Shown piece after piece: positions 1 to 5,770 of a stretch of 8,160 bases of DNA; position 1 is the first letter of the stretch; every line of letters starts with the position of its first letter. The position numbers and the translations under genes are program-made. Source of the stretch: JACKGS01 sp964448015 (lineage in GTDB: Bacteria > Patescibacteriota > Saccharimonadia > Saccharimonadales > UBA7683); contig CAYUUV010000039.1 of assembly GCA_964448015.1 (NCBI GenBank), positions 1 to 8,160 on the forward strand, written 5' to 3'. The notes below the pieces were generated by a model. That model was not told the origin of the DNA and did not search any database. It saw only the letters and a program-made list of their open reading frames with translations.

Positions 1-28
1 TCTTATTTCTTATTTCTTATTTCTTATA
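1..28. repeat. Heptanucleotide tandem repeat (TCTTATT, 4 units)
   Basis: Three exact copies of TCTTATT are followed by a fourth ending in A instead of T. The array touches the window edge, so it may be longer. It is non-coding and lies upstream of a second, unrelated 7-bp repeat. Function is unknown; slippage-prone spacer DNA is the simplest reading. Confidence 0.85.
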
Positions 29-69
29 ATGAGTGTATCACCAGCAATTATCATAACTAGATCCCGGTC

Positions 70-118
70 AAACTACAAACTACCAACTACCAACTACCAA
101 CTACCAACTACCAACTAA
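70..118. repeat. Heptanucleotide tandem repeat (CAACTAC, 7 units)
   Basis: Seven consecutive 7-bp units run without a break. The first two read AAACTAC, the next four CAACTAC exactly, and the last CAACTAA. The array ends 5 bp before the putative extended -10 element of the following membrane-protein gene, so unit-number changes would alter the DNA immediately upstream of that promoter. There are no spacers, so it is not a CRISPR array. Confidence 0.92.
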
Positions 119-122
119 GCAA

Positions 123-131
123 TGGTATACT
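123..131 (+). promoter_or_regulatory. Extended -10 promoter, predicted leaderless start
   Basis: TG-G-TATACT is an extended -10 element for a housekeeping sigma factor. No convincing -35 is visible, because the position where it would lie is inside the 7-bp repeat. The hexamer ends 8 nt before the ATG at 140, and there is no Shine-Dalgarno between them, so transcription probably begins at or within a couple of bases of the start codon. Confidence 0.55.
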
Positions 132-139
132 TAATATAA

Positions 140-1615
140 ATGAAAACGCGCACGCTCAAGCAGTTGCTTCTTTACAACTACCGCTACTGGTTTGGCTATT
201 CAATCATAGCCATTTTTGCAGCCTACTTTTTATTCTGGCAGCTTGGACATGTGCGCCCAGGCCTCAGTCAGCTAGAACTTGAAACCGCTGCTCGACATCT
301 AAACCTTGCCAGTATTTTACATATGCCACTATACCCCGTGCATTCGCTCCTTCAGTGGGCCTCCATGAAACTGCTCGGCATCAATAGCTTTTCTCTCAGT
401 TTGCCCAGTGTAGTACTGAGCATGTTCACAGCCTATTTTATGTACGTTCTTTTGAAGCGCTGGTTTGGTAAATCAACAGCACTGCTTTCTACCGCACTTT
501 TAATCAGTGCTGACTGGTTTTTGTTTGTCAGCCGGCATGGTGGAGGCATGATTGAATTAAGCCTCTGGCTCACCATCGCCCTGAGCTGCTACACAAAACT
601 GCTCGAAAGAAAACACATTTGGTTGATCATATTTGCCGCTTCACTCGCTGGGTTATTGTTTACACCACTAGGTATATACGCTGCTATGACTTTGCTCGCA
701 ATATTACTCGCCGTGCGAGTGTTTCGTGAACGCACCCTTGAAGCAAGCACACTTATCAAGGCTGTATGTGTCTTCATACTCCTTGTTGCTGTAGTCGTAA
801 TTGGCATTATCGGTTTTCAAAATCACGCATTTGCGAAGGCACTGCTTGGTCTCGGAAGTCTGCCTACGATCCCAGGTTTCTTTAAAAATATGTTTTTGAA
901 TACCGCCTCTATTGTTGCTGTAGTACCTGCTTCAAATCCAGAATTTAGTCCTGCTGGCGTCTTATTTGTGCGATTTTTTGAACTAATATTTATTATTTTT
1001 GGCATTATGATGCTCTGGAAGACCCGAGTTAATCGACTGAATTTAGCGGTTATTATACTCTCGACTGTTCTTGTGATTACTGGCGGGCTATTGCCGCAAC
1101 AACACGGCGGTCATCTTCTACTAATACCGGCTGTCATATTTATCACCGCGGGTATCCGTCATCTTATGCATCGCTGGCGGCAAACATTTCCGAAAAATCC
1201 CTATGCCCGGATTGCAGCCTACATACCACTTGGCGTACTGTTCCTTTCGGTGACTTTACTGCACTATCAAAGCTACTTTATTTTATGGCCCGTACAAACT
1301 GCCACCCACCAAGCATTTAGCCGTGATCTTGAACTGCTCACAAAAGAACTAAATACAAAAGCTGCAGAAGAAAATACCTCGTGTGTTGTGATAACTGACA
1401 ACAGCGCTTTGAAATCGCTCATTGCAGCAGCCCAGGTGCAGTGTCAACCGATCTTTACATTTACCGAATCGACATCTGTTGATCGCTTCATCGTACAGCC
1501 TTCGGCGCTCAAGAGCGTACAGCTGCCGCCAAGTAACGAGACCAGATCGCTGGTGAATGAATCAAAAGCAGATAATGTGCGTTGGCTGGTAATAAAGCCC
1601 GCTGCCCAGCAATAA
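140..1615 (+). CDS. Polytopic membrane protein, GT-C/PMT-like glycosyltransferase family
   Basis: A 491-residue integral membrane protein with about 10-11 hydrophobic segments (roughly residues 18-35, 86-105, 112-130, 138-152, 160-193, 208-225, 272-292, 300-317, 325-340 and 358-375). A soluble C-terminal domain follows from about residue 395. The layout resembles the ArnT/PMT_2 (GT39/GT83) group: a short first loop with GLSQLELETAARH (41-53), then MPLYPVHSLL, a small helix ending in LLGINSFSLSLPS, and paired helices. Such enzymes move sugars from polyprenyl-phosphate carriers to proteins or lipids on the outer membrane face. The acidic DE pair normally seen in loop 1 is not present as such; E46 and E48 are the nearby acids, so catalytic activity is uncertain. 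The start at 140 fits the -10 element just upstream; no Shine-Dalgarno is visible. The next gene has its own promoter. The substrate cannot be told, and a non-catalytic relative is possible. Confidence 0.6.
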   Translation: MKTRTLKQLLLYNYRYWFGYSIIAIFAAYFLFWQLGHVRPGLSQLELETAARHLNLASILHMPLYPVHSLLQWASMKLLGINSFSLSLPSVVLSMFTAYFMYVLLKRWFGKSTALLSTALLISADWFLFVSRHGGGMIELSLWLTIALSCYTKLLERKHIWLIIFAASLAGLLFTPLGIYAAMTLLAILLAVRVFRERTLEASTLIKAVCVFILLVAVVVIGIIGFQNHAFAKALLGLGSLPTIPGFFKNMFLNTASIVAVVPASNPEFSPAGVLFVRFFELIFIIFGIMMLWKTRVNRLNLAVIILSTVLVITGGLLPQQHGGHLLLIPAVIFITAGIRHLMHRWRQTFPKNPYARIAAYIPLGVLFLSVTLLHYQSYFILWPVQTATHQAFSRDLELLTKELNTKAAEENTSCVVITDNSALKSLIAAAQVQCQPIFTFTESTSVDRFIVQPSALKSVQLPPSNETRSLVNESKADNVRWLVIKPAAQQ

Positions 1616-1617
1616 AC

Positions 1618-1646
1618 TGATATACTGGAAGAGTAACAAGGAGAGA
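1618..1646 (+). promoter_or_regulatory. ybaB promoter (extended -10) and strong Shine-Dalgarno
   Basis: TG-A-TATACT (1618-1626) is an extended -10 element beginning 3 bp after the upstream stop codon. AAGGAG at 1638-1643, in AAGGAGAGA, is a near-perfect Shine-Dalgarno with a 6-nt spacing to the ATG at 1650. Together they suggest that ybaB-recR is transcribed separately from the membrane-protein gene and initiated by ordinary ribosome binding, unlike several other genes here. Confidence 0.6.
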
Positions 1647-1649
1647 GAC

Positions 1650-1915
1650 ATGCTAGACCAAGCAAAAATGCTGATGCAGGTGAAGAAATTACAGAAAGAA
1701 CTTGCAAAAACAATCGTTGAAGTAGATGCCGGTGATGGCGCCGTAGTGGTGCAGATTACGGGTGAACAGAAGCTTAAAAAAGTTACTATCGACCCAGAGC
1801 AGGTTGATCTGAATGACATTCGTGAACTCGAAACCTGGATCGAAGAAGCCGTCAAACAAGCAATTGTTGAATCCCAACAACTCGCCGCCGAAAAAATGAA
1901 GCCAATGATGGGCCA
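1650..1915 (+). CDS. ybaB: YbaB/EbfC family nucleoid-associated protein (3' end lost in assembly gap)
   Basis: Small DNA-binding protein of the YbaB/EbfC family, which forms dimers with a tweezer-like shape and associates with the nucleoid. Eighty-eight residues are readable before the N run. They match the family plan: an N-terminal amphipathic helix (MLDQAKMLMQVKKLQKELAK), a central sheet with VVVQITGEQKLKKVTIDPEQ, and a C-terminal helix (residues about 56-85) ending EKMKPMMG. Family members are about 100-110 residues, so only a short glycine/proline-rich tail should be missing. The start is fixed by the Shine-Dalgarno 6 nt upstream. Location immediately before recR is the classic bacterial arrangement (often dnaX-ybaB-recR) and supports the call; dnaX is not upstream here. 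The open frame that continues through the Ns into recR is an artefact. Confidence 0.9.
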
Positions 1916-2015
1916 NNNNNNNNNNNNNNNNNNNNNNNNNNNNNNNNNNNNNNNNNNNNNNNNNNNNNNNNNNNNNNNNNNNNNNNNNNNNNNNNNNNNN
2001 NNNNNNNNNNNNNNN
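1916..2015. other. Assembly gap, 100 N
   Basis: Exactly 100 consecutive undetermined bases, the conventional placeholder for a gap of unknown size. It removes the ybaB 3' end and the recR 5' end. From family lengths, roughly 10-20 YbaB codons and fewer than about 15 RecR codons plus a short spacer are missing, so the true gap is probably of similar size or smaller. A larger insertion cannot be excluded. Confidence 0.98.
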
Positions 2016-2603
2016 GAAGATTTAATTGAACAACTCGGCAAACTTTCCGGTGTTGGACCGCGTACTGCCGAAAGATACGCGCTTGGAATCTTGAAACGCT
2101 CAAATCGTGACGCCCTAGAACTTGCCAAGGCACTTGAGAACCTTCATAGCAACTTGAAGACGTGCCCAAAAACTTTTGCGCTCATCGACACCACTGAAGA
2201 AGTTTCCAGCCTCTACACAGATCCTACGCGGTCTCAGCAGCTTGTGGCGGTCGTAGAAGACCCTATAGACATTGTCAGTTTAGAAAAAACCGGCCAGTTC
2301 AAGGGAACGTATCACGTACTGGGCGGAGTCATTAGCCCGATAGACGGCATCGGTCCAGAGCAGCTTCATCTGCATGAACTCGTAAAACGGATCAAGGAAG
2401 ACAGCGTGGAAGAGCTAATTTTAGCCCTCAACGCCTCAGTAGAAGGGGAAAGCACCGCCTTATTTTTGCAAAAAATGATTGAAGAAGCCGGACTGACCGT
2501 AAAAATTACCCGCCTGGCTCGTGGTCTCCCTGTAGGCATCGACCTCGAATACGCCGACCAAATCACCCTCAAACACGCCCTAGAAGGCCGCACCCAAATA
2601 TGA
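2016..2603 (+). CDS. recR: Recombination mediator RecR (5' end lost in gap; zinc finger degenerate)
   Basis: RecR acts with RecO (and RecF) to load RecA on single-stranded DNA at gaps. The 195 visible residues compare with about 200 in the family, so only a few N-terminal residues are missing. The helix-hairpin-helix is clear (LSGVGPRTAERYA, visible residues 10-22). So is the Toprim domain: VAVVEDPIDI with its acidic residue, TGQFKGTYHVLGG, SPIDGIGP, and LALNASVEGESTA. The C-terminal Walker-like end is LARGLPVGIDLEYAD...LKHALEGR. The striking departure is the C4 zinc finger: of the four cysteines only the first remains (C50 of the visible chain, nt 2163-2165), while the others align with T53, S64 and Y67. 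The loop is also about two residues longer than in the B. subtilis protein. The TGA stop overlaps the next start (ATGA). Confidence 0.95.
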   Translation, partial: EDLIEQLGKLSGVGPRTAERYALGILKRSNRDALELAKALENLHSNLKTCPKTFALIDTTEEVSSLYTDPTRSQQLVAVVEDPIDIVSLEKTGQFKGTYHVLGGVISPIDGIGPEQLHLHELVKRIKEDSVEELILALNASVEGESTALFLQKMIEEAGLTVKITRLARGLPVGIDLEYADQITLKHALEGRTQI

Positions 2604-3403
2604 AAAACCCGCAAAGGCTAGAGCGGATAGGGAATACCGTTGTCACAGACGAAGACGGCTTCTTGATAAAAACGGTGTCCGAAAAGACTTTACAGCGCGA
2701 GCTACTGCCACTAATAAAAAAGGTTATCCTGGTAGCACAAAAATTATTTGGCAATAATTTACACAGTGTATATATTCGTGGATCTGTCGCTAAAGGATCG
2801 TTTATCGCAGGAATATCCGACTTGGATGTCGTGGTAGTCACCCTAAATGACTGTGGAGATGAAATTGAAAAACAATATATACGGGAAATTAAACAGCTTG
2901 AACAGAACTATCCCAAAGTCCAAGGTATAGAAAAAGTCATCAAAACTACTGAGCAATTTATTGAAAGCCGCAACCCAGTCTTTAAATATCAGACGGTATG
3001 CGTATACGGTGAAGACCTTGCTATAAAAATGAAACCTCTGCGTATTGGTAAAGAAACTGTGGTACATCTTCCTGGAGTCATACAAAGTATTGATGAAAGT
3101 ATTCCAAAAATAGAATCTGAAAATGAAGAAAGCTGGGTCAAACACTGGTCAATTTGGATGTGTAAACAGCTTATACGCTCCGCTCATGAACTTGTTTCCG
3201 AAGATCTTGGTCGATTCGCCCGCGATATTTTTCCCTGCTATGAAGGTGCGGCAAAAATGTACCCAGAACAGGAACCACTCTTCAGAAGGACGGCTGAAAT
3301 AGCAGTATTTGGCACCACCGACAAGCTTGAGCTCCTCAAAATCATAGCTGATATGCGCATATTTCTAAAACCGGCAATAGATGAGTATTTCTCTTCAAGC
3401 TAA
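2600..3403 (+). CDS. Nucleotidyltransferase-fold protein (Pol beta superfamily)
   Basis: A 267-residue soluble protein with the nucleotidyltransferase signature RGSVAKGSFIAGISDLDVVVV (starts at residue 60): G61-S62 bind the triphosphate and D74/D76 bind the metal. The third catalytic acid is not obvious; the candidate strand around residues 108-116 contains E111. The C-terminal half is helical and carries a motif with an ARDIFPCYEGAAKMYPEQEP segment (207-226). It resembles uncharacterised bacterial stand-alone nucleotidyltransferases rather than a known aminoglycoside or tRNA enzyme, so the substrate is unknown. The ATG overlaps the recR stop by 4 bp (ATGA), with no independent Shine-Dalgarno, so translation is probably coupled to recR. 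It converges with the minus-strand module, and only 5 bp separate its stop from that of the small minus-strand frame. Confidence 0.75.
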   Translation: MKNPQRLERIGNTVVTDEDGFLIKTVSEKTLQRELLPLIKKVILVAQKLFGNNLHSVYIRGSVAKGSFIAGISDLDVVVVTLNDCGDEIEKQYIREIKQLEQNYPKVQGIEKVIKTTEQFIESRNPVFKYQTVCVYGEDLAIKMKPLRIGKETVVHLPGVIQSIDESIPKIESENEESWVKHWSIWMCKQLIRSAHELVSEDLGRFARDIFPCYEGAAKMYPEQEPLFRRTAEIAVFGTTDKLELLKIIADMRIFLKPAIDEYFSSS

Positions 3404-3408
3404 GACTT

Positions 3409-3528
3409 TTAACGAGATGCCGCTACAAAACTCTGTGGTCCCGATACATAAGACCAAATTGGTGTGATGCCGACAATGCCTGCGGTCGTTTTATCTTCGG
3501 TAGTGGGGAAGGTCAGCGAGGTCTTCAT
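3409..3528 (-). CDS. Small ORF, 39 aa, candidate peptide or gene remnant sharing tail with the GT-B-like protein
   Basis: ATG at 3528 opens a 39-codon frame ending TAA at 3409-3411. Its first 11 or so codons overlap the end of the radical SAM gene in the +1 frame relative to it. It starts MKTSLTFPTTEDKTTA. Residues 17-28 read GIVGITPIWSYV, which matches the C-terminal GIVGTTPIWSDV of the protein encoded at 4583-5683. It then continues SGPQSFVAASR. All shared codons are identical except three single-base differences, one of them synonymous. There is no Shine-Dalgarno, so expression would need coupling to the radical SAM gene. It may be a precursor peptide for that enzyme, a displaced 3' end of the GT-B-like gene, or a decaying fragment. 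The repeat itself is certain; that this is a translated gene is not. Confidence 0.4.
   Translation of the reverse strand: MKTSLTFPTTEDKTTAGIVGITPIWSYVSGPQSFVAASR
3446..3481. repeat. 36-bp direct repeat, copy A (downstream of radical SAM gene)
   Basis: Matches 4590-4625 at 33 of 36 positions; mismatches are at 3450, 3467 and 3469. The uninterrupted shared blocks are 16 bp (3451-3466, AGACCAAATTGGTGTG) and 12 bp (3470-3481). Both copies lie in the same orientation, 1144 bp apart, and bracket the radical SAM gene. Read on the minus strand, both encode GIVG-x-TPIWS-x-V. Confidence 0.95.
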
Positions 3529-4543
3529 CGAAAACTAGTTCCGGGTCCCATAGTTGTAGCGGCATCAGTCTCTCAACCTCACTCATAAGTTCAACTGGCT
3601 GCTTCGTAATATTCAGCCTGGTGTCATTTGCGGTGCAGAGATACTGCTCGGTAGGTAAATTATTTTCCGTAGACTCAACAATACGAACCTCGCCATTTGG
3701 TGCAACAATGACGTAATTATCGGCAGAACTATGGATTGGATGAAAAGATATATCTTCAAATTCATCACAAAATTCCTCCGTAACAGAGCGGGTAATTTCA
3801 GTAAAACCCTGGTCAGTAAGGTTATATTTACCGACTACGTCAGCGCTTGCTCTTGGACCAACATAAGGGTCGTACTGGTACAACTTCCACCTAATTTTTG
3901 AAAGATCTAGGCCTCGCTTGCCTAAGGCTTCTGGTATTCGTAGAATATCGTCGCGCCCCTGAAGCCCAGTTATTGTTGTTCTCAGTGTGGCAAATATCCC
4001 CAACGACTGCGCTTTACAAAACACCTCGGCCACTATATCGGCTCGTTCTACCTGCTCACCACTTAGTTTTGGCATAACAAGCGCGTTCACAGCCGTACTT
4101 GCAGCATGGAACGGTACCGCAACCGTTGAAGCGTGGGGCCGTCTTCCGAGCTCTTCCCACACTCCTTCTGCACGACGACGACCCAGCAACATATCTCCAG
4201 TAGTTGAAAGAACCGTCTCGTCTGCCGAGCCACATGAATGATCGACTATATCTGCAATATCCGGTCGTGTCATTGGCTCGCCACCCGTTAAAACAAAACG
4301 TGGGTTGTTGTTGGTTACAGCAAATAGAGTCATAGCCCGAGTGATCTCGGTTGTCGTCATAGCAGCATGTAAGCCAACCAAATGATCCGGACCCCAGCAC
4401 CATTCACATCTGTAAGGGCAAGTACCCGTTAGTGCCCAATCAACAACCCGAGGCGACTGAAAAGCATCACCTATTTCGCAAAATAACTCTTCCCAGTCAT
4501 CTTTACTTAGTTCCTGTAGATAACTCTCTGTTCGATTCACCAT
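3491..4543 (-). CDS. Radical SAM domain protein
   Basis: A 350-residue iron-sulfur enzyme that should cleave S-adenosylmethionine to start radical chemistry. The [4Fe-4S] motif CPYRCEWC (C42, C46, C49) is followed by WGPDH, and the SAM-binding GGEP is at residues 87-90. Later barrel strands are visible, such as RWKLYQYDPY (218-227). The C-terminal part has NYVIVAPNGEVRIVE (276-290), which is the kind of end found in peptide-modifying and viperin-like members. Only isolated cysteines occur there (C259, C303), so a cysteine-rich SPASM/Twitch cluster is absent. An upstream ATG at 4561 lies in frame, but the ATG at 4543 sits 7 nt after a TATACT box, so I prefer it as a leaderless start. The gene lies 39 nt downstream of the GT-B-like gene, is flanked by the direct repeats, and its 3' end overlaps a 39-codon frame. 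The substrate is unknown; a ribosomal peptide or a nucleotide/sugar are both possible. Confidence 0.85.
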   Translation of the reverse strand: MVNRTESYLQELSKDDWEELFCEIGDAFQSPRVVDWALTGTCPYRCEWCWGPDHLVGLHAAMTTTEITRAMTLFAVTNNNPRFVLTGGEPMTRPDIADIVDHSCGSADETVLSTTGDMLLGRRRAEGVWEELGRRPHASTVAVPFHAASTAVNALVMPKLSGEQVERADIVAEVFCKAQSLGIFATLRTTITGLQGRDDILRIPEALGKRGLDLSKIRWKLYQYDPYVGPRASADVVGKYNLTDQGFTEITRSVTEEFCDEFEDISFHPIHSSADNYVIVAPNGEVRIVESTENNLPTEQYLCTANDTRLNITKQPVELMSEVERLMPLQLWDPELVFDEDLADLPHYRR

Positions 4544-4550
4544 ACCTGTA

Positions 4551-4556
4551 AGTATA
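4551..4556 (-). promoter_or_regulatory. -10 box of the radical SAM gene
   Basis: TATACT on the minus strand, ending 7 nt before the ATG at 4543, with no Shine-Dalgarno between. The -35 region shows no good match. The predicted transcript starts at the A of the start codon. The box lies inside the longer alternative frame that begins at 4561, which is the main reason for rejecting that start. Confidence 0.5.
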
Positions 4557-4565
4557 CACACCCCG

Positions 4566-4582
4566 CACTGTGACTTGCAGTG
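4566..4582. repeat. Short inverted repeat between the two minus-strand genes
   Basis: CACTG-N7-CAGTG (arms 4566-4570 and 4578-4582) directly follows the stop codon of the GT-B-like gene and lies just upstream of the TATACT box of the radical SAM gene. It could be a weak operator or RNA hairpin. A 5-bp stem without a T tract is not a convincing terminator, and arms this short can occur by chance. Confidence 0.3.
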
Positions 4583-5683
4583 TTACACCACATCAGACCA
4601 AATTGGTGTGGTACCGACAATGCCTTCAGCCCATTTTGCTTGTGGCAGATTGTGCAAAATGCCAGCAATTTGTTGGGAAGTTATCTGCTCTAAGCCCGGG
4701 AAGGTTGGCGGATGTGTATAGTCGCGAGGCATGAACTCACCGAGCACCAGCTTATTTTCAATCGCGAACAGCAGATTACGTAGTTCGTGGGCGCCACGGG
4801 GCGGCAGGGCGATCATCCAGATTGGCACGCCGCGTTCGCGCATATCGCAAACTACACCAACTAGCTCACTTGGGTAACCAATTAGTACTTTTGTGTTGCC
4901 ACCGAGATCATTGTAAAAATTCTGCAGCCTCTCGGGTTTCGTAAGTCGGCGCATGACCTCAAACTTATGCGAAGTCTTTCCGCGTGGCGTATGCAGGCCC
5001 CAGGTCGTGCTGCGCGACATCGCGAGTACCGACTTCAATTCATGCTCCCACTCCTGAGGCATACCGTTACCAGAGCACTTGATTACCACCTCTGCGCCGC
5101 TTGAAGAAAATTCGGGAGTGTGCGGCCGCCAGCCATCAAGATGGTAGGGCTTATGGAGTGCCACTTCAAAGCCCTCAGCTTCAAGTTCATACTGCGCCTC
5201 TAGATTCCACACCGAAAAACTTGCGCCAACCGTATTTTTAACGACATGCTTGGCACTTTCTTTCGGAAATACATCTGGCACAACTACCCGAACGTCTGTG
5301 ATACCCAGTGAATCGATCAGCATGTCCGGCGCACCCAGTAATTGATGTTCCTGCACAATCGTCCATCTACTTGGCCTATCAAGATCGTGATCTTTGCGGA
5401 CTGCAAGCCGCATAGAAAATTCCCCGAAACACGCAGCCGCATACAGACGAGACTGCAGATTCAAACGTTTCGATTCAGAATTCTCAGTATAATACCGCGC
5501 CTCATGATGATCTGCGCTAATATCTCTATGAAAATAATTCACCGGAATAGATGTCAGGCTCAGATAAATCTCCGTCGGCTCATCACCACCTGCACGTAGT
5601 TGCCTGGCAAGCGCCATAGCAGTTGCCGGATTGCCATCAGCAACATCCGCAACCGAAATAACTTCTTGCTTTTTCTCACTCAT
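4583..5683 (-). CDS. GT-B-fold glycosyltransferase-like protein with repeat-encoded C-terminal tail
   Basis: A 366-residue soluble protein without signal peptide or membrane segments. The N-terminal half has VISVADVADGNPATAMALAR (8-27), and later VVVPDVFP (133-140) and FSVWN (156-160) followed by GFEVALHKPY. This is the pattern of the first Rossmann domain of MurG-like/UDP-glycosyltransferases. A second domain begins at EVVIKCSGNGMP (198-209). Its end has KVLIGYPSEL and GVPIWMIALPPRGAHELRNLLFAIENKLVLG (285-315), which resembles the donor-binding region of GT-B enzymes. No exact family is recognised, so the fold call is inference. The last 13 residues (354-366, GIVGTTPIWSDVV) are repeated in the small frame beyond the radical SAM gene. 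The start at 5683 lies 7 nt after an extended -10, suggesting a leaderless mRNA. The gene lies upstream of the radical SAM gene on the same strand, so the two probably work together. Confidence 0.5.
   Translation of the reverse strand: MSEKKQEVISVADVADGNPATAMALARQLRAGGDEPTEIYLSLTSIPVNYFHRDISADHHEARYYTENSESKRLNLQSRLYAAACFGEFSMRLAVRKDHDLDRPSRWTIVQEHQLLGAPDMLIDSLGITDVRVVVPDVFPKESAKHVVKNTVGASFSVWNLEAQYELEAEGFEVALHKPYHLDGWRPHTPEFSSSGAEVVIKCSGNGMPQEWEHELKSVLAMSRSTTWGLHTPRGKTSHKFEVMRRLTKPERLQNFYNDLGGNTKVLIGYPSELVGVVCDMRERGVPIWMIALPPRGAHELRNLLFAIENKLVLGEFMPRDYTHPPTFPGLEQITSQQIAGILHNLPQAKWAEGIVGTTPIWSDVV
4590..4625. repeat. 36-bp direct repeat, copy B (3' end of the GT-B-like gene)
   Basis: Partner of 3446-3481, with mismatches at 4594, 4611 and 4613. 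It lies wholly inside the coding sequence of the GT-B-like gene, two codons short of the stop. Similarity fades on both sides of the 36 bp, so the duplicated unit is short and its borders are fairly sharp. Confidence 0.95.
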
Positions 5684-5690
5684 TACTACA

Positions 5691-5699
5691 AGAATATCA
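5691..5699 (-). promoter_or_regulatory. Extended -10 promoter of the GT-B-like gene, predicted leaderless
   Basis: On the minus strand TG-A-TATTCT forms an extended -10 whose last base is 7 nt before the ATG at 5683. The intervening TGTAGTA holds no Shine-Dalgarno. It is divergent from the antitoxin promoter; the two share the 87-bp intergenic region 5684-5770. Confidence 0.5.
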
Positions 5700-5726
5700 T
5701 CTTAAGAGTAAATGAGTTGCAAAATT

Positions 5727-5757
5727 TCATGCGGATTGACAGCATGACGCTATGACG
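5727..5757. promoter_or_regulatory. Candidate operator over the toxin-antitoxin promoter
   Basis: TCATGC (5727-5732) and GCATGA (5742-5747) form a perfect 6-bp inverted repeat that straddles the -35 hexamer. ATGACG also occurs twice (5744-5749, 5752-5757) within the spacer, 8 bp apart. Ribbon-helix-helix antitoxins usually repress their own promoter by binding such short repeats, alone or with the toxin. The location is right; binding is inferred. Confidence 0.4.
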
Positions 5758-5764
5758 GTAAAAT
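5736..5764 (+). promoter_or_regulatory. Consensus sigma70-type promoter of the toxin-antitoxin operon
   Basis: TTGACA (5736-5741), a 17-bp spacer, then TAAAAT (5759-5764). The -35 is perfect and the -10 has one mismatch, making it the best promoter in the window. The predicted transcription start, about 7 nt after the -10, falls on the A of the ATG at 5771, so the antitoxin mRNA should be leaderless. Confidence 0.75.
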
Positions 5765-5770
5765 GGTACT

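Noticed and set aside
70..118. CRISPR array or small direct-repeat array
   Set aside because: Units are 7 bp and contiguous with no spacers; no cas genes are visible.
1444..2128. Minus-strand ORFs over the membrane-protein end and ybaB
   Set aside because: They are antisense shadows of recognised genes, and one runs through the Ns; no family resemblance or promoter supports them.
1650..2603. Single 317-residue YbaB-RecR fusion protein
   Set aside because: The frame is continuous only because the 100 Ns contain no stop. Each side matches a separate full family, and the placeholder length makes frame agreement a coincidence.
3404..3490. Bidirectional terminator between convergent genes
   Set aside because: Only short, weak stems are visible, such as CGAC/GTCG with a 10-nt loop and the ACCAA-A-TTGGT palindrome with no loop; the latter is part of the direct repeat.
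3491..4543. Prokaryotic viperin
   Set aside because: The C-terminal NYVIVAPNGEVR segment is reminiscent, but the cluster motif is CPYRCEWC rather than the CNxxCxxC form expected of viperins, and the surrounding motifs do not match.
3491..4561. Longer radical SAM start at 4561
   Set aside because: The six extra codons overlap the TATACT -10 box and have no Shine-Dalgarno. The ATG at 4543 fits the leaderless spacing seen at other genes.
3446..4625. Template/variable repeats of a diversity-generating retroelement
   Set aside because: Such elements are common in candidate-phylum genomes and use a repeat at a gene's 3' end. Here there is no reverse transcriptase, and the three differences are not all substitutions of adenines in one copy.
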